DNA from: Lineus longissimus
Taxonomy: Eukaryota > Nemertea > Pilidiophora > Heteronemertea > Lineidae
Direction of reading: 5' to 3'
Assembly (NCBI RefSeq): GCF_910592395.1
Contig: NC_088319.1
Coordinates: 4,154,001 to 4,218,000, forward strand
Length of the DNA stretch: 64,000 nucleotides
Under the pieces are notes generated by a model. The model made no database searches. It was not told the origin of the DNA and saw nothing but the letters and a program-made list of their open reading frames with translations. How positions within the stretch are numbered: the first letter of the stretch is position 1; each line of letters starts with the position of its first letter. Of the stretch, positions 20,382-31,620 are shown piece after piece. The position numbers were made by a program, and so were the translations under genes.

Positions 20382-22510
20382 ATGGTAATGTTTATGATGT
20401 GCCTTGCCTCGGCGGTGTTGATTGTGTCAGGTGAGTATTGACATCATAAAACGATCGGCGCTCAACTTGAGATAATATATTCCACCTATTCTGTTTTCAC
20501 TGACTTCACCACGGTCTCCTGTCAACGACAAAATAATTTTATTCTTACGCGAATTCGATCATGTATAATAATTTGTGGTAATTACTTTTGCAGTTGTTCA
20601 GGCGTGCCGACTTATCGGCGGTGAATATCAGTCCTAAAGTCTCCTCCTTTCACCGCCGATAACTCCCGCCAGGTAATCTGTCGGTCGCACCATCATAAAC
20701 GGTTGGCCAATCAAATTGCTCGACACAAAGTAGTTGAATGACGGCCTGAATTGATAGTGCCAACCTCCGGATCAGTTTACTCTTCTTCTATACAGCATGC
20801 ACTGTACATTTGGGTCAGGTCAGCATCCCTTGAACCCGTTACTCATTGTACATCTGGTCTTCAATTATGGCTTTCAGTAAGTGTCTCGTGCGACAACCAC
20901 GAGTGAGTGTAATGTTAGTAATGTCGCGACATAGGACGCGTGGGAAAGGAATGCAGGGAGACTACCGATAAAGTAACAGCCCTTCTGACGGCCGATCATG
21001 GGCAGTTATCGGCAGTGAAGGATGTACATGTACATAGTTGAGTGATATCAAGAAATACTATTCTTGTAAAATTCAATAACCATTTTTTACTCAGTTCTTT
21101 ATAACACAGCTTTTACACCGCCGCCGGCTGCTATCTGGATGATGAATGCAAACACATGGGCCGAAGATCAATCTGGTTTCGGAAATAATGCAATAGAGTA
21201 TGACGTCACGTCCGCATCTGGACCAACGGGTGAAAAGGACACAGCGTTTAAATATCACGGACGAGCTACGTCCTACCTGAGTGTCAAGGGTTCGAATTCC
21301 CTTGATGTCTGTGCCGACGGATCATTTTCATTCACTGCATTTGTGAAACTACAGAAAAACACTGCTGCCATAATGGAGTATACGGAAGGTGAAGTATTTG
21401 GCTTGCATGTGTGGTTTTATCCATCGAATAACCTATATATCAACATGGTGGAACAGCTATCGGCATTCGGGACTAATATTTACACGTTTGGTGATCTTAA
21501 AATACCTCTCAACACATGGAGTTTCATTGGTGTTTCTTACGACATGGCTGCCTCCAAGCTTATTGGGCAAGTTGGCGCAAAGACGGGAGAGAAAACCACA
21601 GGCTTCATCAAACCGAACACCAATACATCTCAAATCATACTCGGCAAACGCTTGAAGCAGACCGATAGTTTCTTCCTTGGGGAGATGAGCTGCGTAATGA
21701 TGTTCAATATCGGGCTATCTGTAGATGACATGAACAGAGCTAGGAAGCACTGCCTAAAGCGCGCAAACCCATACGGTAAAGTCGGAGATTACTGACTTTT
21801 GTTAGTTATCTAAGGCTCACAGAGACCTGAACTGCACTGCAATTGAAGTTGCTTTTTGCCAGAAGGTGATCAGATGGCATTTTTTGTGAATATTGACAAC
21901 GGCACTGGTGTGAATACTATCAACTCATAAGTAACCTTTGCGCGAGGGGTTTGCAGGTCTCTGGCTAGAATGGCCAAGAGTCGGGTGACATGTAGTCGAT
22001 TGGAAGAAAGGTTTCTGGATCAGGCTCAAGGAGGCCAAATTGTAGGGGAAGGTTGTGGCTAGAGTTGGGTTGATGGTTAGGTCAGGCTGTTATAAATATT
22101 GTTAAGAATCATTCAATATTCCCCCACAGGGCACATTGGACCATTTCGATTTAGGGACACTTGAACCCACTCGGCACACAGAACTCGGGATGCATTAGAA
22201 CCCACTCGGTGAGAACGTATAAATGCATTGACCGTGTACCAATCGATATTTCCTTATTCCAGAATCGAGATTCAGGCAGTTTGCCGATGGTGATATCCCA
22301 ACCGACAAGCGCCTTCAACAGTTCAATGTTGGAAGCAGGGCGACATGTGCCATGCAGTGTCAGACTGACGATGAGTGCATGTCTATATCGTACCGAACAT
22401 CTGATAGGACCTGCGTTCTCTCTAACATGTCTAACGTCGACTTCTCATCAGAGAGCGTCCAAACATTGCTAGGAAGTGGTGTGACCATATATACCATCGT
22501 TTTGAATTGA
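20382..22510 (+). CDS. Secreted LamG (concanavalin-like) plus PAN/apple domain protein, three exons
   Basis: Exon 1 (20382-20430) codes a signal peptide (MVMFMMCLASAVLIVS, donor GTGAGT, phase 1). Exon 2 (21095-21775; acceptor TTTTTTACTCAG) codes a LamG/pentraxin-like jelly roll: AAIWMMNANTWAEDQSGFGN, then SFSFTAFVKL, LNTWSFIGVSYD and LGEMSCVMMFNIGLS up to the terminal Cys. Its donor GGTAAAGT (GT at 21776) is phase 1. Exon 3 (22263-22510; acceptor TTCCTTATTCCAG) codes a PAN/apple-like domain with CAMQCQTDDECMSISY and TCVLS, ending in TGA. The joined length of 978 nt is divisible by three (325 residues). Without splicing, exon 2 reads on to a stop at 21793-21795. LamG-PAN proteins are extracellular, usually glycan- or protein-binding; the ligand is unknown. 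An alternative acceptor 15 nt downstream (exon from 21110) also keeps the frame. Confidence 0.78.
20641..21026. mobile_element. MITE-like inverted repeats in intron 1 of the LamG-PAN gene
   Basis: CCTTTCACCGCCGATAACTC (from about 20642) is repeated inverted as GTTATCGGCAGTGAAGGATG near 21003-21024. A third copy upstream (TTATCGGCGGTGAA, about 20610) forms a 14-bp perfect hairpin with the left end. No coding capacity. Confidence 0.65.
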
Positions 22511-23020
22511 AGAGCTACTTGGGAGAGTACGGCGATCTGCTGAACACAGGTTAGAAGGAAACAAGCTGTCAATCAGATCGTCTTGACGCCAGGAACTCGA
22601 TTGCCGCTTATGGTGGCTAACAGTGAAGCTAGGAAAACCCATGCGGGATTCGGGAGAAACTTTCTGACCCGATGCAGAGCAGCTGCTCACTGCGCTGTGA
22701 TGTTTTAATATAGTTCTTCAATGTTTCAAACCAATGTAAAGGAACGCTTCGCTTAACTCAGTACAGTTAATTTAATTAAAGTAAATATTTTAGCCTAGGA
22801 ACCTTTGGGCTGTAAACTTCATGTAACACAAGGTAAATACTTTCTGGAGTGTCAGATTCTTGGTATTCATCCTTCTCATGACAATGCAAACTAACACCAG
22901 TAAAGTGTTTTCCATATCGTTCTGGACAAAGGTACTTAGTTGAACTCAGGAATGTGACCAGACCACATTTCCCAAGAGATAGTGGTATTGCACAACATTA
23001 GATCATGCTTAGGAAGGGCC
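22511..23020. other. Probable 3' UTR and intergenic sequence
   Basis: Follows the LamG-PAN stop. A possible weak poly(A) signal (ATTAAA, near 22775) is present. No other gene seen. Confidence 0.4.
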
Positions 23021-23778
23021 TAATGCCCGCCGTTCACGATCAAATTTTTTGGTCAAATCTGTTGGTCAAACTTTTGTGTCAAATTTTCTAGTTCAGCCGC
23101 CCGTCGTGCACGATGGATTTATTTCATCAAATCTTTTCCAATATGGCTCCCGTGCAGTCAAGACTGATTGCGGCAGCTGCTGCATGTGCAGCCATAACTG
23201 CAATTGTTGCGAGCCCTATACTCTTCGATCAACACATCTACAGCATTTTGTGTCCAAACCATCTTGGTACAAGCCTGCGTTTCAACCGAGTGTGCAGGTA
23301 TGGTGCGAGTTGCTTGTATAAAGTGTACCTGAATTGTTTCTTGGCGCATAATACTCATTATTATAACTATTAACTGTCTTTGTCGCTGTCCCGGCTCACA
23401 AAGGATCGGTACAGTATATGAATAGACCTACCTATTTGGACAGCTCGGATAGTGAAAGACCATGCTTTAATTGTTACTAAAAACGCCAATGCGCGTCACA
23501 CCTGAAAAAAAACCCATCGAATTGATGTGTTCATTGATTGATGGCCCGATAATATTGAAATGGCTACTTTGACTCAAACGGTTAATCGTACAGAAAAAAT
23601 CCAATCCCGCCGCTCACGATCCAATATTTCCGAATCGTACTAAATTAATAGGACCGGTTCTATCCACAACAATTTTTATCCTAGGAACATATTTCATCCA
23701 ATTTCCGTCGTTCACGATCAAACTTTTTGGTCATATTTTTTTGGTCAAATTAAATTTGATCGTGAACGGCGGGCATTA
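23021..23778. mobile_element. TIR DNA element with TAATGCCCGCCGTTCACGAT ends
   Basis: The first 27 bases (TAATGCCCGCCGTTCACGAT, CAAATTT) recur exactly inverted at the end (AAATTTGATCGTGAACGGCG, GGCATTA). Degenerate sub-terminal copies of CCGTTCACGATCAAA lie near 23597 and 23705. A plus-strand frame (about 23113-23373) with an Ala-rich start resembles the N-terminus of some transposases but is too short to assign. Confidence 0.8.
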
Positions 23779-24246
23779 GCAATGCTCTTTCACGGTGTCA
23801 AATAAGCAGTAGCTGCATGGTCAACTATGACACCGGCTGCTCAGGGGTGTTAGTAAAATATCGTCAGTGAGTGAAGGAAAATGGTGCGCAATGAGGCAAA
23901 TTTTCCACCCTCACATCGATCAGATGCACATTACATCTCCGAGCCGGCCGAACTGCAGCTAACTCAGATCGAAAGCTCTCTCAAAACCTGTCGTGGGCTG
24001 TTCGAGTGCCTCGCCCTACTTCCTGTTTGTTCCTTAGGAGAGTTTAAACTTCCTGGAAACCTACGATGAACCACTCTCGGTTTTGGTCTACATTTTAGCT
24101 CCACCCTCGCGGTTTTGGTGAGACAACCAACACCTCCAGTTTGGTATCAATTCCTTAAACCGTTGTGTTTGATCATACATTCAAAATTAAGTTGGAATTG
24201 AAATCCTTAAAAAATGACAAAATAGTCCACACAAAACGAAGGGCCT
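23779..24246. other. No gene recognised
   Basis: Contains a 62-codon frame from 23881 with no domain; nothing else supports it. Confidence 0.4.
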
Positions 24247-24912
24247 TCAAGAGAAACTTGTTCTCGACGGCCTCAGCAAAGTGATCCAATGGTCGATACT
24301 GACTCCACAAGGTCAAGCTAAACTTGTTCTCGATAGTCTCAGCAAAGTGATCCAATGGTCGATACTGACTCCACAAGGTCAAGCTAAACTTGTTCTCGAT
24401 ACTCTCAGCAAAGTGATCCAATGTTCGATACTGACTCCACAAGGTCAAGCTAAACTTGTTCTCGATAGTCTCAGCAAAGTGATCCAATGGTCGATACTGA
24501 CTCCACAAGGTCAAGTGAAACTTGTTCTCGATAGTCTCAGCAAAGTGATCCAATGGTCGATACTGACTCCACAAGGTCAAGCTAAACTTGTTCTCGATAG
24601 TCTCAGCAAAGTGATCCATTGGTCGATACTGACTCCACAAGGTCAAGTGAAACTTGTTCTCGACAGTCTCAGCAAAGTGATCCAATGGTCGATACTGACT
24701 CCACAAGGTCAAGCTAAACTTGTTCTCGATAGTCTCAGCAAAGTGATCCAATGGTCGATACTGACTCCACAAGGTCAAGTGAAACTTGTTCTCGATAGTC
24801 TCAGCAAAGTGATCCAATGGTCGATACTGACTCCACAAGGTCAAGCTAAACTTGTTCTCGATAGTCTCAGCAAAGTGATCCAATGGTCGATACTGACTTC
24901 ACAAGGTCAAGT
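24247..24912. repeat. 66-bp tandem array, about 10 units
   Basis: The unit runs CTCAGCAAAGTGATCCAATG, GTCGATACTGACTCCACAAG, GTCAAGCTAAACTTGTTCTC, GATAGT. From the third unit on, GTCAAGCTAAA and GTCAAGTGAAA alternate, giving a 132-bp higher-order dimer. Because 66 is a multiple of three and the unit lacks stops, long frames are open on both strands (22-residue repeats). I read it as a satellite rather than a gene: no start, splice or flanking coding context favours either strand. Confidence 0.95.
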
Positions 24913-26905
24913 GAGCCAGTGGATGAGAAAAACCGCTCTTCTAGCAATGAGCATGCAGTATTGCCTGGGGTTTTGGGGCCTCTCTGTTTGTGGTTTCTAT
25001 TGTGGCGATGGTATCCCCCCCCCCCCTATTACTTAACGTCTCTAGTAAAGCTGCGCAGTGGGTATGCGTGGTGTGTGATGCAGATGTAGCGAGTTGAGTA
25101 GTCCCGCTTGTATTTTCTGCTACAATTATTTCTGATAAAAGTGTTGAAGAGGAACTTCCTGATGTTCGTGTTGCATTGCTAGCCGGAGGACAACACGAGT
25201 GTCACACTATTATTTGGGTCTACTTCCGAACATGTTGACTATTGAATATGCAAGAAAATTATTGGAACCAAAACGACCTATACGGGTTTTTATTTGGTAC
25301 GCTGTTATCCAGGGCAGGTTCACTTCGTTCTTGCAAGTTATTGACAGCTGAAGAATTTTGATTAGATTAAGATTAGAGTTGGACAAGTAGTCCTTATTTA
25401 AGAACAATTCAAATTTGAAAAAATTGACGCGCAAAAACTTTCTTCTAGCGGAATCTAGACCATCCCTCCTATTTACAATTCACAATAAATTTTGATTTCC
25501 GCCGGTAGAATTATATTGATGCGTCCTGTGTCGAGAGTATCCCGCGCCTTTCAGAAGAAATACACATGCTTTTTCGAAGACATGTCTTGAATGTTGTTCT
25601 CGTAAGAACTAAACAGTTAATTTAATATCGAACGTCAGCAGAACTTCCAATTTCAATAACTTTCATTTGGTTGGACAAACGCACATTTAAGAATATTAAC
25701 TATCCATTGATGCTGAGGACCATTCTTCCTCTGGTTACCTCGGTACAAATCTGCAATGACTTGCGGATTCATAAAGTGTTTAAAAACTGCAAGCGGAAGT
25801 TCAATACTTAACAAACGATAAGAACATAAGGGACATTGTCATGCCAGCGGAAGCAACTAAATGTAGTGTGAGCTGTCGCAGAGCTGCATTTATAGAAAAT
25901 CGTTAATTTAGTCCTTCTTCATCCTAAATTTACCATGTGTAAGCAATGAAGTAATTAAAGATGACGATTTCATCAAAGAGGGACGCAGGCTTATGAGAAT
26001 TGGGGAGCACTTGGAATACCCCATCTTAAAAAACATACATTGCATAGCAGAGCAGGTTTGGACGAAGTATTGATTTCCAGCCTAAATGCATGTTTGGCTC
26101 TAACTTTGTCTCTTGCCTGAAAGTGGAGGACCCAGATCACCCATCACAGGTTATTAAAAATGCACATAATTTCAGGTTCAACAACTGAGTTTTACCTCCG
26201 TTTTGTCATCGAATTAAAGCCTTAGAAATGAGCGTTAGAATAAAGTTATGTTTTCTAAAAACAATCCAAAGGCGGAAGAGACGGCGTAGCGACCATCTGG
26301 GCGCCTTGGCTGGCCCAACACAGGGATCTACAGGAGAAGGGCAATGAAAGAATTCTCGCCTCACTGTTTCACGGGCAGAGACATGTATTCATCCACAGGC
26401 GGAAGTGTGGCACAGTCCGTACTGGACTGTGAAGCTGTGGTAAATACATGACTGTGATGGGTGAAAGTGGATTTATTCTTCAATCTTTGGGGGATTCTTA
26501 ATCTACAGAGCCAGGCCATAACAGGGATATACTTTTTGATAATTAATTTAAGGAAATATTGTCTCATTGGCCAGTTTAGAACTTGTATTCTAATAGGCCT
26601 ACATCAGTATGCGAGTGACGATTTGATGGCAATGTTGTACACAAATCAATTTTTCTCAGGCAATCGGTATTGGAATGTTTTTAATTTTTACTATTATTTC
26701 GATAAAAGCCTCTTCATAACACATATAAAATTTGGTGGGAATTAAAGCACCCTTGGTGTACTTTTTTCACCAACCTATGTTCATTAAAATGTACACAGAA
26801 TGTAAATACACGCTGGCTAATAGAGGTCCCCGGCCTATAGTCTGCTATTGAAATTTTCAGCAGTGACTGAGATTATGGTATTTGAATAAGCCAAATTTTT
26901 GATGA
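24913..26905. other. No gene established
   Basis: Contains a C-run (about 25015-25026). An isolated 43-codon plus frame at about 25102-25235 (SDKSVEEELPDVRVALLAGG) and a 48-codon frame near 26265-26415 look somewhat protein-like but lack support. They could be upstream exons of the gene at 26906 or chance. Confidence 0.3.
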
Positions 26906-27915
26906 ACCATCCAATATATTCAAGAATATCAAAAAGAGGTTGCAAGTCTCGGCATTGTCGCTGCCTTAGGGATGACCATGAACGACCCTCCCAACCAACC
27001 TGAGCAGGAGAGCCTCAAGGTAAAACTTTATCCTTGAATTGGCATAGCCACAAAATGGTGCATATCGTCTGCTATTGAAATTTTCAGCAATGACTGAGAT
27101 TATGTGATTTGAGTACGATTTATTTTTGCTGAATATCCAATATATTCAAGAACTTCAAAAGGAGGATTCCAACAACAATGTAAAGATCTAGAGAAGAGAC
27201 ATTTCTAGTGAGTTTTGAAAAATCTTGCTTAAGATTTTAATTCAAAATTGAATGCGTCATTCTTATTCTAATATCTTAAAGGTTCAACAAGGCTAGGATC
27301 ACATCTGAATCGCTGATATCCCCTTCCGTAGGACTTCAAAGGAGAACCCATCAAAGATCGTCTCGAAAACACTTGCCTTGATCAAGATACGCTGAAAAAC
27401 TAACGACGAGGAAAATCACTTCATCATCATCTTAGTGGAAATATAGTCAAGAACATCAAAAAAAGTATTCCAATAACAATGTAAAGATCTAGAGGAGAGA
27501 GATTTCCAGCGAGTTTTGATAGTCTTGCTTAAGATTTTATTCCATTTAAACGCGTCATTTAGAGCTGTCAGAGAGGTGCACATCAATGCCTGTCACCTCT
27601 GAGGTCCCGGTAAACTAATGTGAAAGAGTGGGTGACTCGTTTCGACAGTGTAAGTTTCCTCTGGGATCTCTGGTTTCCTCCTCCTTAAAATACAATCGCC
27701 CAATATTGTTTACAGAGCTAATAATGTCCTTGTTGACGCTCAGCTCTCAACTCAATATTTTAATGCGTCATTCTTATTCTAATATTTTAAAGGTTCAACA
27801 ATAACTGAATCACTGTGATCCCCAGTCCATAGGACCTCAAAGGAGAACCCATCAAAGATCGTCTCGAAAACACTCGCCTTGATCAGGATACGCTGAAAAA
27901 CCACCGATGAGGAAA
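26850..27915. repeat. Local duplicated blocks around the candidate terminal exons
   Basis: TCTGCTATTGAAATTTTCAG is at 26859 and 27067. CAATGTAAAGATCTAGAG recurs at about 27175 and 27477. GCGTCATTCTTATTCTAATA and the KGEPIKDRLEN exon recur about 500 bp apart. These indicate at least two rounds of local duplication. Confidence 0.8.
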
Positions 27916-28346
27916 ATCACTTCATCATCATCATCATTGTGGAAGTGTTATTACCCTTTTGGTTCTTCAACTTATAAGGTTTGTCAAAAATCAGAGCAAT
28001 ACAGTCTATTTTCCATCTTAATTATATAAGCAACTGTTGAGCCAGGTAGGCAAGATTATCTTGCACGGAGTTGCCAATAGGGGCATCCCATCTCACAGAA
28101 CGTCAAAACTATTCACGTTTGTACAAGGTATATATAAAGTGCTTTAATCAAACATGATCTTGTGCCGTTACTATGTATATAAGTCATTTCTATTTGCAGC
28201 TCCAACTTCATATCAGCCTGAGAGATACATGGAATACTGTTAGGAACAAACCTGATAAAAGAACTCTCCATGCTTACACCAACGTTCACATTGACACAGA
28301 GCAGGACAATCCCCTCGATGCTCCTGTTCAGGCAAATGTTATGTAG
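26906..28346 (+). CDS. 3' end of an unrecognised gene with several candidate terminal exons
   Basis: A frame open from 26906 to 27019 (QEYQKEVASLGIVAALGMTM, then NDPPNQPEQESLK) ends at a donor (AAG then GTAAAA, GT at 27020, phase 0). Three downstream phase-0 acceptors open short frames with their own stops: 27332-27403 (after CTTCCGTAG), 27833-27910 (after CCATAG) and 28200-28346 (after TATTTGCAG; LQLHISLRDTWNTVRNKPDK and 28 more codons). The first two are duplicates (D-F/L-KGEPIKDRLENT). The strongest model joins 27019 to 28200. The hydrophobic stretch VASLGIVAALGM is too short for a clear membrane helix. No domain was recognised and upstream exons are not identified. Confidence 0.4.
28015..28145. 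repeat. Copy of the GGTAGGCAAGAT transposon-end family
   Basis: CCAGGTAGGCAAGATTATCT, then CCAATAGGGGCATC and CTATTCACG.TTGTACAAGG, resembles 59260-59370 and 59745-59830 in the copy B insertion. Confidence 0.55.
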
Positions 28347-29700
28347 TGCAAATATTTGTTACAAATTGCAACTTCCACGATTCGTTCAAAAATGTGATTT
28401 ACCTACATGCTTGAAGATCACCTGTATGTAACTGCGCATAATCTTGCACTGTGGCCCAGTGTGTTTTGCACCCTTGAAACTATGTATTTAAACCTTTCAC
28501 GCCTGAATGCTCTTGGGAGCGCCTTCCTGTTCTCAGATAAACAGTGCATCAAATAAGCCACTAAAGTACGTAGATAACTTTATCATTTAATACTGTGTCA
28601 TCTTCCTTTGTCCCACATAGGCATGTCTTTTATCATTTTAATTTTTTCAAAATTTTTCCAACAATTTATTTTTGCATTACAATTTTTTCCTTTAGAGGTA
28701 AATGTTGGTCGATATAGCTAGATTAGAGTTGGGTTTTGATAGTAGTAGTACAGCATTAGTTTATTTCATGACTGGCAGTTAGTGCCGTCATCCGTAGCCA
28801 CTTCTAGTGTAGCTGTTAGCGATATGATTGAGACTAGTGAATGTAGTAGGTGTAGGCGCAAGGTAGCTAAGGTTAGGCACTCACTGGTCTTCATCTCCAC
28901 TCCAGGAAGATGACACACTCGGGTAACCATGGCCAAGCTGAAATACAATCTTACCACTGGTTTTAAACTTGCTCGGACCAAGTTGTTTGCTGTAATTGGG
29001 AAAAGTTTGTTATCAGATTTTAAAACTAAGAGGCTCCCAGGATGGACAAAATATGTACAGTGGCCAGCGCTTGCTCTTTGATTTATTCTTTACTGACTGA
29101 TGTTGTCAGTTTGAATTGTGTTCTGCATCTCTCCATGCACCTGGCTTTGATCCGACAGTGGCATTGGGTACGGGAGTGGGTAGGTGATATGCCTAATATG
29201 TGAGGGCCTTATTTGGAACAGGACCTGCTGTCACTGGTCTCAATGCATTGTGTAAAATAGCGTACTCCAATCAATCTATTGGGGGTTGCATGTAGATAGC
29301 AGCAATAAGTCCCTAAATGCAGTTCATTGCGTGTTTAACCTTTAATAAAACTTCAGTAACGTTAGAAATTTAATGTAGTTCAATCATCGTGCCCATTTAA
29401 CTAATGTATATTACATTTCAACTTTGCCCGCTCCATGGGTATATGCTAGTGAGCATAATGCATGGTTTAATGGTAATAGAAGCTCTAATTTGGCACAGGG
29501 CTTGAAAGGTTTGAAACATTCAACTTTGATAAAACGGATGAGCAAAGGCAATTACTTTTTCTCACCCATTTTTTCTCAACCAAATATTGTTTATAAAATG
29601 TAAAATGTATGATGTAAACATTGAAGCATAAAATGTATAATGTAATAAATAAGAAAGTACCTTATTGACGTTATCTATGTTTTGAAATTTTAAAATGAAT
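28347..29700. other. No gene recognised
   Basis: AT-rich sequence. One plus frame (about 28765-28913) with S-E-C-S-R-C-R-R is open but has no family match that I recognise. Confidence 0.35.
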
Positions 29701-29704
29701 TACA

Positions 29705-29990
29705 GACCCTTACTGTAAACTCACTCAGGAGCTGTCTGACCTTCAAATGGCAGCACCTGCTGGACCTGTCTTGATATTCTTCGTCCCCACTGTAAACTCA
29801 ACCGGTCAGGAGCTGTCCGAACATTCAGATGCCAGCACCTGCTCGATATATCATTTGTATCGGCTTCCCCCCCTCACTGTAAACGCACCTAGGAGCTGTC
29901 TGAACCTTTAATGTGGCAGCACCAGTGGGACCCATCCTAGGTGTAGGCCCCTTCTGTAAACTCACCCAGGAGCTATTCAAGCCTTCGCCT
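29705..29990. repeat. Imperfect tandem repeat, about 80-85 bp, 4 units
   Basis: CTGTAAACTCAC.CAGGAGCT begins units at about 29714, 29790, 29876 and 29956, each followed by GGCAGCACC-like sequence. Units are diverged. Confidence 0.7.
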
Positions 29991-30283
29991 CTTGATCTTA
30001 ATACCATTAGGTCCCGCGTGGTGGCGCTGAGGCTGCTGTTGCATAATTCTCAATATACCATTTCACACTCATTACAGAGACTGGTACTTAATGGCATTTC
30101 ACTCGTCATGGATTAGGGGGCGTCGGCTTCCGGTATCCGGTCACTTGTTCCAAGATGGGCAACCTCGAGTCGAGGAATACCAGCGTTCTCGGTATTGACA
30201 GTGCATGTACTGTATGCATGGTTCGCTTTGGGTAAATCAACGAGGCCTCTTCGACCCTCCGCTGCGCGGCGGATAGGTTCGAA

Positions 30284-30580
30284 TGTATGTTCACTCGAAA
30301 ATTAGCCAAATACCATTAGGCCCCACGGGTGGTGCTGAAGTGGCGGCCAGCCACTCTACTCGAAAATGATAAGAATCGCGGAAAGAGTATAAATCTCACT
30401 TTTAGAAAGAAAAAAAATGAATAAGATTGTTTTTCGTGAAGTTCGGCTGTTTTATAAAAAAAAAAAAAATGTATGTTCAATCGAAAATTAGCCTAATACC
30501 ATTAGGCCCCACGGGTGGTGCTGAAGTGGCGGCCAGCCACTCTACTCGAAAAAGATAAGAATCGCGGAAAGAATCAGAAT
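30284..30580. repeat. Direct duplication, about 105 bp at 186-bp spacing
   Basis: TGTATGTTCACTCGAAAATT at 30284 and TGTATGTTCAATCGAAAATT at 30470 start two copies that share ACCATTAGGCCCCACGGGTG and GGCGGCCAGCCACTCTACTC. The ACCATTAGGCCCC block also occurs inverted at 19395-19436. A GC-rich stretch just before it (30233-30288, CCTCCGCTGCGCGGCGGATA) matches, inverted, the loop side of the foldback at 12780-12820. Confidence 0.85.
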
Positions 30581-30587
30581 AACAAAA

Positions 30588-30662
30588 TGATCACAGTGAG
30601 ATTCGAACCCATGCCGCTCGCATCTTAGGCAGGACGGTGTCTTACATCAGGCCACGTGGGGA
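30588..30662 (-). tRNA. tRNA-like sequence (pseudogene or SINE head), resembling tRNA-Arg(CCU)
   Basis: The minus strand reads CACGTGGCCTGATGTAAGAC (A-box-like), then CTGCCTAAG in the anticodon position and GGGTTCGAATCTCAC (B box and T-loop). Spacing fits a tRNA and the D-arm and loop resemble tRNA-Arg(CCU). The acceptor stem does not pair (CCCCACG against TGTGATC) and the anticodon stem is imperfect, so a pseudogene or a tRNA-derived SINE head is more likely than a working tRNA. Confidence 0.5.
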
Positions 30663-30849
30663 TTCTGGATGAGCTGGGGGGGGGGGGGGTCTCTTTTTAT
30701 TACTTCTGATCTAAGTCTTGAATACTGCTTTTCGTCCAGTGTTGAAAAAAAGAATTCAGATGCAAAATGTCGCCGATGGAAATTTCGATTTGATTGGATG
30801 AAAATTGTCGTGGACAATTGTCATTTTTGAGCTTGCGTCCCCGACTCGG

Positions 30850-31620
30850 TCGACGAAATAACCACTTCGTTTGGCAAAAGTCATTTCTAAAGAACACATC
30901 ACAGTCCTCCCTAGCAGATATACAACATAGAGCCACGGTATGAATTCGTTGGACAATTGAGGTTGGGAAGGTCCATGAATCATGATAATTTTTTCTAGGT
31001 AGGCCTACACATCTTTGTCCCAGCTATTCCTTACGAAAAATATATCATGTAGACCTCTCTGTAGAGCCCATGTCACAACCAATCTGATGGCAGTAGTTGT
31101 CACAATGTCCCAGGTCTGAATAGTAGTTACCAGCCGGCTTCACTCGTCGTAGACCCTGTCACAACCAAGCTGATGACAGCAGCTGTCGCAATTCTGATTT
31201 CACCATGCTAATGGTGAATTCAGATTTTACTACGGTGAATCTCGAAGATCTTTTTGGTCAGGGTAGCTAGGTATAGAAGAGATGGTCAGGTTGTCCCTGT
31301 CTTCACAAGCATGGTGAGATGATAGCTCAGTCTAAGGCAGTGGGCCTGGTGTACATGTCGTCTAGAGCACAGTGAGATGTCAGGTCAGTCCAAGGCACCA
31401 TGCCCAGATAACTTTCTAATCAAGCTTAGAGTAACCAGCCTATTCGAAGTGGGAGTTACTTTGCAAAAGTCATTTCTTTCGAACACAGTCATCCCTAGCA
31501 GATATACAACATAGGGCCACGGTATATAAACCCGTAGTACATTTGAGTTTGTTGTAATGGCCCATGTATCATGACCATTTTTTCCAGGTACACATTTTTG
31601 TCCCAGCTATGGTATAAGCT
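30850..31620. repeat. Direct repeats separated by about 590 bp
   Basis: GCAAAAGTCATTTCT, AGCAGATATACAACATAG, GCCACGGTAT and TTTGTCCCAGCTAT occur in the same order at 30873-31027 and 31463-31616. Between them, CTGATG.CAG.AG.TGTC.CAAT is also repeated (about 31080 and 31165). Confidence 0.75.

Noticed and set aside
24247-24912. CRISPR-like array or repeat-protein gene
   Set aside because: Units are contiguous with no spacers, the genome is eukaryotic, and both strands are equally open, so neither a CRISPR nor a strand-specific coding call is supported.
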